Part shown: one piece after another, positions 7,771 to 13,825 of the stretch
How positions within the stretch are numbered: the first letter of the stretch is position 1
Layout: every line of letters starts with the position of its first letter
Assembly (NCBI GenBank): GCA_900557165.1
Contig: USRS01000050.1
Location: forward strand, 1 to 18,474
Source: an uncultured Clostridium sp.
GTDB taxonomy: Bacteria > Bacillota > Clostridia > Peptostreptococcales > Peptostreptococcaceae
DNA length: 18,474 nucleotides
Reading direction: 5' to 3'
Notes under the pieces: model-generated
Database searches by the model: none
Told to the model about the DNA's origin: nothing
Seen by the model: only the letters and a program-made list of their open reading frames with translations
Position numbers and translations under genes: made by a program

Positions 7771-8637
7771 TTAATTTCTAGCTTCCAAAGCTTCTGCAGC
7801 TTTATAAGAACTTCTAACTAAAGGACTACTTGCTATAAATCTAAATCCTTTTTTCATTCCAACTTCTTTGTATTTTTCAAATTTTTCCAAAGAAACATAT
7901 TCCTCCACATCAACATGTTTTCTGCTTGGTTGTAAATACTGACCTATGGTGAATATGTCACATCCCACATTTAACACATCATCCATAAGTTTATATATTT
8001 CTTCGTCACTTTCTCCAAGTCCCACCATAATTCCTGTCTTCGTAAGAATCTCAGGCGCATTTTCTTTTACATATTTTAATACATACAAAGACCTTTCATA
8101 TATGGCCTCTGGTCTTACTTTTTCGTATAATCTTTCTATTGTTTCCATATTGTGATTTATAACATCTGGCTTGGCATTTATAATTATATCTAAATTTTTA
8201 TCTTCGCCTTTTAAATCAGGAATAAGAACTTCCACTGTCACACCTGGATTTAGTTTTTTTACTTCTTCAATAGTTTTAGCAAAATGATTTGCGCCCCCAT
8301 CTTCCAAATCGTCCCTTGTCACACTTGTTATAACTACGTGTTTTAAATTTAATTTTTGCACTGACTGAGCAACATGAAGTGGCTCTAGTGGATCTAGATG
8401 CATTGGTTCTCCACTTTTAACATTGCAAAACTTGCAATTTCTAGAACATTGATTACCCATTATCATAAAGGTAACGGTTCTTTTTTTGTAACACTCTCCC
8501 CTATTTGGGCAATTTGCCTCCTTGCAAACTGTATGTAGTGAATCGTCCTCCATCATTTGACCAACTACTCCCACTTCACTGTCATAAGTAACTTTAAACC
8601 AATCAGGTTTTCTAACTCTTCTTTTTTTCTTTTCCAT
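7771..8637 (-). CDS. lipA: Lipoyl synthase
   Basis: Radical-SAM enzyme that inserts two sulfurs into octanoyl groups already bound to lipoyl domains. At 288 residues it has both iron-sulfur motifs: the auxiliary-cluster CX4CX5C (Cys38, Cys43, Cys49) and the radical-SAM CX3CX2C (Cys64, Cys68, Cys71), plus the C-terminal RSSY (275-278) whose serine ligates the auxiliary cluster. The start at 8637 is preferred: AAAGGGGAAT lies 9 bases upstream, whereas the longer reading from 8685 adds 16 residues without a ribosome site. It heads the lipA-lplA-DUF3786 operon. No lipB or lipM octanoyltransferase is in the window. Confidence 0.97.
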   Translation of the reverse strand: MEKKKRRVRKPDWFKVTYDSEVGVVGQMMEDDSLHTVCKEANCPNRGECYKKRTVTFMIMGNQCSRNCKFCNVKSGEPMHLDPLEPLHVAQSVQKLNLKHVVITSVTRDDLEDGGANHFAKTIEEVKKLNPGVTVEVLIPDLKGEDKNLDIIINAKPDVINHNMETIERLYEKVRPEAIYERSLYVLKYVKENAPEILTKTGIMVGLGESDEEIYKLMDDVLNVGCDIFTIGQYLQPSRKHVDVEEYVSLEKFEKYKEVGMKKGFRFIASSPLVRSSYKAAEALEARN

Positions 8638-8664
8638 GAAATAATTCCCCTTTATATATTTTTG

Positions 8665-8670
8665 ATTATA
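8665..8670 (-). promoter_or_regulatory. Possible -10 of the lipA operon
   Basis: TATAAT on the minus strand, 28 bases before the lipA start and just after the terminator of the acetyltransferase gene. The -35 is weak, so this is tentative. Confidence 0.35.
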
Positions 8671-8704
8671 TTTGTATTGTAGCATTGAAATAATATAAAA
8701 ATCA

Positions 8705-8736
8705 TCAAAAAAAGGTAGGATATAAACTCCTACCTT
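8705..8736 (-). terminator. Terminator of acetyltransferase gene
   Basis: On the minus strand a perfect 9-bp stem (8728-8736 with 8712-8720, 7-base loop) runs straight into seven T. The stem includes part of the stop codon of the acetyltransferase. Confidence 0.9.
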
Positions 8737-9172
8737 AAATTCTACTTAATGATTTCTCCATGATATACTCAACATGCTTAGAATCATCATTAATTTGTTC
8801 TTCTATTATTTTAAATCCTCTATTAATATAGAATTCCACTGATTTTTTATTTTCTCTATATACAGCCAATTGTAATTTCCCATATTTACTCACTGCATAA
8901 TCTATAAGTTGCTTTCCAATACCATTACCTTGAAAATCTATATCAACAAATAAAGCTCCTATAAACTCATTGTTTATCACACTTATAAAACCCTTTATAC
9001 CTTGTACATCTTTATACACAAAAGTTTCTGACATGGGTATATATACTTCTTTAACAGTATTATAATTATTCTGCCAATATTCTTTGCTAATAAAATCATG
9101 GGCTTTTATAGTACTTTTCATCCAGATATCCATTACTTTATCTATATCTGCTTCATTTAACTTTCTTATCAT
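8735..9172 (-). CDS. GNAT N-acetyltransferase, YjaB-like
   Basis: A 145-residue GNAT-fold acetyltransferase. The acetyl-CoA binding loop is QGNGIG (residues about 81-86) after the beta-4 strand GALFVDIDF, and the C-terminal NKKSVEFYINRGFK block is the usual GNAT motif B. The N-terminal IWMKSTIKAHDFISKEYW matches the E. coli YjaB subgroup (IWxxSxxxxHDFxSxEY). The acceptor substrate is unknown. ATAGGAG lies 8 bases before the ATG. The stop codon of a decayed upstream frame (9173-9175) directly abuts the ATG, so the gene was once the second cistron of a coupled pair. A possible TATAAT for the present message lies at 9370-9375. Confidence 0.88.
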   Translation of the reverse strand: MIRKLNEADIDKVMDIWMKSTIKAHDFISKEYWQNNYNTVKEVYIPMSETFVYKDVQGIKGFISVINNEFIGALFVDIDFQGNGIGKQLIDYAVSKYGKLQLAVYRENKKSVEFYINRGFKIIEEQINDDSKHVEYIMEKSLSRI

Positions 9173-9338
9173 CTAGTTTGCTCCTATCCAAGAGATGACA
9201 TATTCAAATTTATTGCTTTTTTTATTGTCAATCACTTCAATTTTACCTTCATTATATATATGTAAATTATTATTTTCTGCTAACTATTCTAGTTGCAACT
9301 ATATCCGCCTCTAGTGTCCTTTGAATATTTATTTTAAA
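9173..9338 (-). pseudogene. Frameshifted C-terminal gene remnant upstream of the acetyltransferase
   Basis: On the minus strand, one frame from 9338 gives FKINIQRTLEADIVATRIVS, then hits stops in an A-rich stretch near 9275. The next frame over continues as LHIYNEGKIEVIDNKK and FEYVISWIGAN, ending at a TAG (9175-9173) that touches the ATG of the acetyltransferase. A single indel in the A-rich stretch (about 9268-9280) would fuse them into a plausible tail of roughly 55 residues. There is no start codon, and further upstream (9339-9400) all frames are closed. I do not recognise the family. The rest of the 265-base gap holds a possible promoter (9370-9375) and the psiE terminator. Confidence 0.5.
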
Positions 9339-9399
9339 TTAAGCCTTATTATTGTTTCTATATCTTATTATTATATACCAAATTTGAATATAATGGTAC

Positions 9400-9435
9400 A
9401 AAAAAAGTCCTATCATCAAAAGATAGGACTTTTTT
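9400..9435 (-). terminator. Terminator of psiE-like gene
   Basis: A perfect 14-bp stem (9401-9414 with 9422-9435, 7-base loop); on the minus strand it ends in seven T. It begins 3 bases after the psiE-like stop. Confidence 0.93.
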
Positions 9436-9437
9436 AG

Positions 9438-9902
9438 CTATTTAATATCTAAATGTTTTTCCATAAATACTAAATCTAAATTATCATTTTCGTCATCATC
9501 AGTTACTTCATCAACTTTATCATCTTTTATTAAGTATTTCTTTATAGCAAATATTCCACCTATGGCTATTACTCCAAGCAACAACTCCAATACGGAACTT
9601 GTCTTAGGAATTAGTAATAGTTTTCTGGCTATGGCAAATAATAAAACTTCTATTACGGCAATAGGCTTATGTAATGATAACATAACTACAAGCTCTACTC
9701 CAATAACTAGCATTAAAATTTGCCCCAATATATTATTTAATTGCTCATATTCTACTGGATTAACAAAGTCTACAATATATAAATCATATATTATTCTTAA
9801 AGTATCAACTACTCCCAAAGCAACTATTATTATTACAACAATTGCTAAAAGAAACTCTAATGTATGAGATAATTTAATACAAATATTTTCATTTTTTTTC
9901 AA
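9438..9902 (-). CDS. PsiE-family membrane protein
   Basis: A 154-residue protein with four membrane helices (about 11-33, 55-77, 80-95 and 103-121) and an acidic C-terminal tail (DEVTDDDENDNLD). The segment LVIGVELVVMLSLHKP followed by VIEVLLFAIARKLLL is the hallmark of the phosphate-starvation-inducible PsiE family (PF06146). Its molecular role is unknown, and the phosphate link comes from E. coli PsiE, so it should not be assumed here. The start is TTG at 9902: GGGAGGG lies 7 bases upstream, while the nearby ATG at 9892 is out of frame. It is flanked by terminators, so a single-gene unit. The 130 bases upstream to the next terminator hold no gene and no clear promoter. Confidence 0.85.
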   Translation of the reverse strand: MKKNENICIKLSHTLEFLLAIVVIIIVALGVVDTLRIIYDLYIVDFVNPVEYEQLNNILGQILMLVIGVELVVMLSLHKPIAVIEVLLFAIARKLLLIPKTSSVLELLLGVIAIGGIFAIKKYLIKDDKVDEVTDDDENDNLDLVFMEKHLDIK

Positions 9903-10029
9903 TATATATCCCTCCCATAATATTATAAATAATATTAGGTGATAATTTCCATTTTTATTTTTCTATTTTGTGTTCTTTTGTTGTATTTTCATCTTTTAAG
10001 TATTTCTTTGTTTAAATAAAAGCTTACAA

Positions 10030-10081
10030 TAAAATAAGTAGCTAGTGACTACTTTTATCTATATTTAGTCGCTAGCTACTT
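10030..10081 (-). terminator. Terminator of the DUF2812-PadR operon
   Basis: A 16-bp stem with one G-T position (10036-10051 with 10066-10081, 14-base loop) starts 12 bases after the padR-like stop; on the minus strand a T-rich tract follows. Confidence 0.78.
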
Positions 10082-10093
10082 GTTTTTATAAAT

Positions 10094-10402
10094 TTATACC
10101 ATAAATTCAAATCCTTCATCTACCATAGATTTAAGCCTAGAGTATTCTTGCTTTAATGCTTCATAGCCACTTTCTGTTATTATATAACTTTTCTTTCTTC
10201 CTTTTACAGAAGTTTCTCTGATAAAATTAGCACTTTCAAACTTTCCTAATAATGTATATAATGTTCCTGGACCTACAGAAATTCTTCCATGGGATATTTC
10301 ATATACCTTTTTCATAATATCCACCCCACAACATTCTTTTGTCAGGGCTAGTAATATATAATACATGGGTTCTGATAATGTCTGGAATTGCTTTCTTGCC
10401 AT
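10094..10402 (-). CDS. PadR-family transcriptional repressor
   Basis: A 102-residue winged-helix regulator of the short PadR class. The N-terminal YYILLALTKECCGVDIMKKV is the typical opening helix, ISVGPGTLYTLLGKFE (about 41-56) the recognition helix, GRKKSYIITESGYEAL the wing, and the last 20 residues the dimerisation helix. Such repressors usually control a nearby membrane protein gene in response to a hydrophobic ligand or stress. Here it is the second gene of an operon, 42 bases after the DUF2812 gene, with AAGGTGGG before its ATG. The pair of identical palindromes at the operon promoter (11230-11277) is the obvious binding target, implying autorepression; the binding is inferred. Confidence 0.93.
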   Translation of the reverse strand: MARKQFQTLSEPMYYILLALTKECCGVDIMKKVYEISHGRISVGPGTLYTLLGKFESANFIRETSVKGRKKSYIITESGYEALKQEYSRLKSMVDEGFEFMV

Positions 10403-10444
10403 CTTAGCCCACCTTCTTCATATTTTCTTTAAAAATTTTATATC

Positions 10445-11200
10445 TTACGATATAGCTATTTTAACAATTTTACCTAAGAAAATAATCGCTATAATAAAAG
10501 ATAATAAAAATGATATATACATTGATATTTCAGAAAGACTTCTTATTAAAGTTAAAATTGTTATAATAAAAGTAATTATATATAAATTTGTATATGTTAT
10601 TTTTATATTCAATCTTTTTAGTGTAGGATATACAATAACTTCTTCAGATTTCAATGATTTCTTATATTTAATATACCAACTAATATCATAAATACAGTCA
10701 ATAATTGGACAAATTACAAATATAAGAGATATCATTACAAGAAATAAAAGACTTATACCATATATTGCATCTGAATTAAAATCAATAAAAAATGCTTTGT
10801 AAATTGTGTAGATGATATAAGTAGTAACAATAATTTGAGCAAATATATTTTTTAATATGGAGTTAGAAATTTTATTTAATAAGATATCTTCATCAGTTTG
10901 AATAGGTGTTATATTATCATTTTCTGTGGAAAATATAATATAATTATTTGTTTGACATATATAATTCCATCCACCAGCTTCACAATATTCTCTATATTCC
11001 CCTGCTTTTAAATCTGTGAATATATCCACTGTAAACTTAAGTTTTTTAGGTTTTGACTTTTTAAAAATAAAAAATCTGAGACTTATATCATCTAGTATCC
11101 ACCCCTTTAATGCCATTTCCTCTAAATACTGTTGTACAGCTTTACATTCATGTTCTTTAAATAAAATTAATTTTACAAATGTATTATTACTTAATCTCAT
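10445..11200 (-). CDS. DUF2812 membrane protein
   Basis: A 251-residue protein: an N-terminal soluble DUF2812 domain (about 1-90) with the family pattern FKEHECKAVQQYLEEMALKG then the GWILDDISLRFFIFKK and AGGWNYICQTNNYIIF strands, followed by four predicted membrane helices (about 115-140, 145-172, 200-222 and 226-248). DUF2812 proteins are very often encoded next to PadR regulators in Firmicutes, as here; their role is unknown, with envelope stress or transport suggested by that linkage only. The ATG is preceded by GGGGTGA at close spacing. It is the first gene of the operon and so is directly controlled by the double-operator promoter. Confidence 0.88.
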   Translation of the reverse strand: MRLSNNTFVKLILFKEHECKAVQQYLEEMALKGWILDDISLRFFIFKKSKPKKLKFTVDIFTDLKAGEYREYCEAGGWNYICQTNNYIIFSTENDNITPIQTDEDILLNKISNSILKNIFAQIIVTTYIIYTIYKAFFIDFNSDAIYGISLLFLVMISLIFVICPIIDCIYDISWYIKYKKSLKSEEVIVYPTLKRLNIKITYTNLYIITFIITILTLIRSLSEISMYISFLLSFIIAIIFLGKIVKIAIS

Positions 11201-11229
11201 AGCTTCACCCCACTATTAAGTATTTAAAA

Positions 11230-11246
11230 ATATCGATACACGATAT
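11230..11246 (-). promoter_or_regulatory. Operator site 1 (downstream of transcription start)
   Basis: ATATCGATACACGATAT on the plus strand: half-sites ATATCG and CGATAT around a 5-base centre. It is the exact reverse complement of site 2, centred 31 bp away (about three helical turns). It would cover about +2 to +18 of the operon transcript, consistent with a roadblock site. Confidence 0.8.
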
Positions 11247-11254
11247 TTAATTAA

Positions 11255-11283
11255 AGTGTAATATCGTGTATCGATATTGTCAA
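11255..11283 (-). promoter_or_regulatory. Operon promoter with operator site 2 as its spacer
   Basis: On the minus strand a perfect -35 TTGACA (11283-11278) and a -10 TACACT (11260-11255) are separated by exactly 17 bp, and those 17 bp (11261-11277) are the palindrome ATATCGTGTATCGATAT. A repressor dimer on this site would occlude both promoter elements. The likely start of transcription is near 11248, giving a leader of about 48 bases to the DUF2812 start. Confidence 0.85.
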
Positions 11284-11326
11284 CGAATTCATAATAAAAA
11301 GGTTACTACTTTAGATATTTTGATTT

Positions 11327-11553
11327 TTACTTCTGACAATGTGGACAGAAGGTACTACTTCTTCCTGAAATGGTGATTTTATTTAAAGGTGTATAACAAC
11401 ATGGACATGGCTGATTTTCATGTCCATAAATCTTTATCAATTCACTATTTCCATATTTCTTTCCCTTGCCAGCTAAGTATTCTTCAGGAGTAAGGGAATA
11501 ATCTTCTATGTCAGAATGTAATATCTTCTTTCAACCTCTGGTAGTTCAGGCAT
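11327..11553 (-). pseudogene. Internally deleted Fpg/MutM-type DNA glycosylase
   Basis: Formamidopyrimidine-DNA glycosylases remove oxidised purines. On the minus strand an ATG at 11553 with AAGGA 6 bases upstream begins MPELPEVERR, the invariant Fpg/Nei N-terminus carrying the catalytic Pro and Glu. It then runs to a stop about five codons on. In another frame, from about 11509 to the TAA at 11329-11327, the sequence encodes the family C-terminus: EEYLAGKGKKYGNSE, CPCC, then ISGRSSTFCPHCQK, with the zinc finger spacing C-X2-C-X16-C-X2-C intact. The two ends total about 75 codons against roughly 270 in intact members, so about 600 bp of the middle is missing (inferred). It lies between the PadR operon promoter and the ispH terminator, both intact. 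The gene is certainly not functional as written. Confidence 0.85.
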
Positions 11554-11604
11554 AATCATTCCTTCTTTCACTTTTTTATTTTAGACTTTCCATTTAAGCA
11601 CATT

Positions 11605-11636
11605 AAAAAACACTTAGATTTAAACCTAAGTGTTTT
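11605..11636 (-). terminator. Terminator of the ispH operon
   Basis: An 11-bp stem (11607-11617 with 11626-11636), extendable through a G-U pair on the minus strand, followed by a T-run on that strand; 11 bases after the ispH stop. Confidence 0.88.
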
Positions 11637-11647
11637 ATTATTATTTA

Positions 11648-12490
11648 TTATATTTCTTTTAAATATTCTATAACTTCATCTATTATCCAATCAGGAGTAG
11701 AAGCTCCTGCCGTAACACCTGCTACTTTAAAGTTTTCAAACATCTCTTTTTTAAGTTCTTCTTTTGTCTCTATAGAGAAAGTTGGAACAACTTTACTACA
11801 AATAGTCACAAGTTTTTGAGTGTTTGAACTGTGTTTTCCACCTATAACTACCATACAGTCAACTTCTTTAGCTAAATCTATGGCAGATAATTGTCTTTCT
11901 TTTGTAGCAAAACAAATAGTATTTTTCACAGTTAAGTTATTTATTTTTTCTTTTAATTTTTCTACTATATTATTAAATGATTCCAAGTTTGCAGTTGTTT
12001 GACTAACTACACAGTATGCTTTTGTAGGATCAAATGTAATACTATCTATTTCTTCTACTTTATTTATTATTATAGCATTGTTGTTGCACCATCCATTAAT
12101 TCCAATTATTTCAGGATGAGCTGAATTTCCTATTATGATGATTTCATATCCTCTGTCAGAAAAGTCCTTCACTATATCGTGAATTTTTTTAACAAAAGGA
12201 CATGTAGTATCAACTATTTCCATATCTTTTGATTTAGACTCAGTATATACTTTTTCACCAACACCATGAGATCTTATGATAAGTTTACTATTTGATGGTA
12301 TATCTTCTAAATCTTCTTTTTCTATTAGACCTTTTTCTTTGTATTTATCAACGGCTTGCTTGTTGTGAATAAGAGGACCTAAAGAATAAGTGTCATTTTT
12401 ACCTTTATTTTCAAGTTCATCCCAAGCCATTTTCATAGCTCTTTTAACACCAAAGCAAAAACCAGCATTTTGTGCTATTTTAACTTCCAT
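11648..12490 (-). CDS. ispH: 4-hydroxy-3-methylbut-2-enyl diphosphate reductase
   Basis: Last step of the MEP isoprenoid pathway: reduces HMBPP to IPP and DMAPP with a [4Fe-4S] cluster. Cluster cysteines are Cys12 (NAGFCFGVKRA), Cys97 (DTTCPFV) and Cys193 (NTICFAT). Substrate-binding residues are visible as His42, His75, His125 with Glu127 (HPEI) and Thr166. The 280-residue length is that of a plain IspH; many clostridial homologues carry a C-terminal S1/ribosomal-protein extension, which is absent here. AGGAGA precedes the ATG, 9 bases after the plsC stop. It is the last gene of a five-gene unit and is followed by a terminator. Confidence 0.97.
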   Translation of the reverse strand: MEVKIAQNAGFCFGVKRAMKMAWDELENKGKNDTYSLGPLIHNKQAVDKYKEKGLIEKEDLEDIPSNSKLIIRSHGVGEKVYTESKSKDMEIVDTTCPFVKKIHDIVKDFSDRGYEIIIIGNSAHPEIIGINGWCNNNAIIINKVEEIDSITFDPTKAYCVVSQTTANLESFNNIVEKLKEKINNLTVKNTICFATKERQLSAIDLAKEVDCMVVIGGKHSSNTQKLVTICSKVVPTFSIETKEELKKEMFENFKVAGVTAGASTPDWIIDEVIEYLKEI

Positions 12491-12499
12491 TTTAGTCTC

Positions 12500-13090
12500 C
12501 TATCTTTTATAGTAATTATCTTTTATAACTTCCATAACATCTTGAGATAATCTTTCATATTCTTCTGTACTTAACTTTTGTTTGTAGTACTCTTCAAAAG
12601 AAATTGGTTTATCTATGAAAATTGTCACCTTACTAAATAATTTGTAGTTAGATATTATGGATACTGGAATTACATGTGCCTTACCTTTTATGGCAAATAA
12701 AGCAAGTCCAGCTTTAGCAGGGGCAAATCCTTCCCCCTTTACTCTAGTTCCTTCTGGGAATATTCCAATGGCATAACCTTCTTTTATTTTTTTAAGAATA
12801 GTTTTTATACTTGATATTCCTGGGTTATCTCTATCTATAGGAATAACATGAAGTTTAGTTAAGATTTTTCCTAGAAGTTTATTATTAAATAATTCCTTTT
12901 TTGCTATTGTGGCAATTTCTCTATTTTTTATTGCTATGGAAACAAAAATTGGATCTAGAGCCGATTTGTGGTTGGCTGCTAAAATTATATTTCCTTCATC
13001 AGGAACATTTTCTGCCCCTATTACTTCATATTTGTAAAAAGTTTTACTATATAAAGTAAATAATTTTAAAACAAATTTATAAAAATTCAA
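12500..13090 (-). CDS. plsC: 1-acyl-sn-glycerol-3-phosphate acyltransferase
   Basis: Acylates lysophosphatidic acid to phosphatidic acid at the inner membrane face. At 196 residues it is a compact PlsC. Acyltransferase motif I is NHKSALD (40-46, HX4D with His41 and Asp46), motif II VIPIDRDN (82-89) and motif III FPEGTR (111-116); VIPVSI is motif IV. A short amphipathic/hydrophobic N-terminus serves as membrane attachment. The start is TTG at 13090, with GGGAGAG about 6 bases upstream. It lies 13 bases after cmk and 9 before ispH, a cmk-plsC-ispH order common in clostridia. Confidence 0.93.
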   Translation of the reverse strand: MNFYKFVLKLFTLYSKTFYKYEVIGAENVPDEGNIILAANHKSALDPIFVSIAIKNREIATIAKKELFNNKLLGKILTKLHVIPIDRDNPGISSIKTILKKIKEGYAIGIFPEGTRVKGEGFAPAKAGLALFAIKGKAHVIPVSIISNYKLFSKVTIFIDKPISFEEYYKQKLSTEEYERLSQDVMEVIKDNYYKR

Positions 13091-13103
13091 ATATATCTCT
13101 CCC

Positions 13104-13751
13104 TTATTGGATTTTTTCTATCACTGCTTTAACTACATCATCTATAGTTTTTCCAGTAGTATCTATTTCTATGGCATCATCAGCTTTTACAAGTGGCGCA
13201 AATTCTCTAGAAGAATCTATCTCATCTCTTTTTATTATATCGGCTATAACATCTTCAAGATTAACCTCAACACCTTTTTCAACTAATTCTTTGTATCTTC
13301 TATTTCCTCTTTCTTCAGGAGTAGCTATAAGGAAGAACTTGTAGTTTGCATTTGGGAAAACATAGGAACCTATATCTCTACCATCAAGTATTACTGAGTT
13401 TCTAGTTCCTATTTCTCTTTGAACATCAACCATTAAGTATCTAACTTCTTTTATTTTCGCCACATTTGATACATTGTTAGTTACTTCTATAGTTCTTATT
13501 TCATCATTTACAACTTTTCCATCTAAGTATATATTGTTATCTCTAAAATCTATATCAGTTTTCTTAGCAAGTTCTATTACTTCAGCTTCATTTTCTATAT
13601 TTACATTATTTTGTAAACATTTTAGAGTTACTGCTCTATACATTGCTCCTGTATCTATATAATTTATGTTTAACTCTTTTGCTATTATTTTTGCTATTGT
13701 ACTTTTTCCAGCTCCTGCTGGTCCGTCTATTGCTATTACTAAATTATTCAT
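13104..13751 (-). CDS. cmk: Cytidylate kinase
   Basis: Phosphorylates CMP and dCMP with ATP, recycling CMP from RNA and phospholipid turnover. At 215 residues it has the P-loop GPAGAGKS (10-17), the INYIDTGAMYRAVTL NMP-binding block, VILDGRDIGSYVFP (about 119-132) and the RGNRRYKEL lid. AGGAGA lies 6 bases before the ATG. It belongs to the five-gene minus-strand unit; a GC-rich tandem repeat (13765-13815) lies just upstream in its leader. Confidence 0.97.
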   Translation of the reverse strand: MNNLVIAIDGPAGAGKSTIAKIIAKELNINYIDTGAMYRAVTLKCLQNNVNIENEAEVIELAKKTDIDFRDNNIYLDGKVVNDEIRTIEVTNNVSNVAKIKEVRYLMVDVQREIGTRNSVILDGRDIGSYVFPNANYKFFLIATPEERGNRRYKELVEKGVEVNLEDVIADIIKRDEIDSSREFAPLVKADDAIEIDTTGKTIDDVVKAVIEKIQ

Positions 13752-13764
13752 ATTATTTCTCCTA

Positions 13765-13815
13765 TTTAAGCCACCATGTGGGCGCTATTTTTAAGCCACC
13801 GTGTGGGCGCTATTT
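13765..13815. repeat. Two-copy 25-bp GC-rich tandem repeat
   Basis: Two copies (13765-13790 and 13790-13815, period 25) differing at one base (CCACCATGTGGG against CCACCGTGTGGG). Each has a small CCAC/GTGG hairpin and a much higher GC content than its surroundings. It fills the 74-base gap between the YhiN-type gene and cmk, ending about 14 bases before the cmk start, so it lies in the operon transcript. Confidence 0.9.
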
Positions 13816-13825
13816 TTTATATTTT

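Noticed and set aside
10365..10691. Plus-strand reading frame across the padR start and DUF2812 end
   Set aside because: It is antisense to two well-supported genes and translates to an Ile/Lys-rich string with no recognisable domain.
13765..13815. The two 25-bp repeats as a minimal CRISPR array
   Set aside because: The copies are adjacent with no spacer, only two exist, and no cas gene is in the window.
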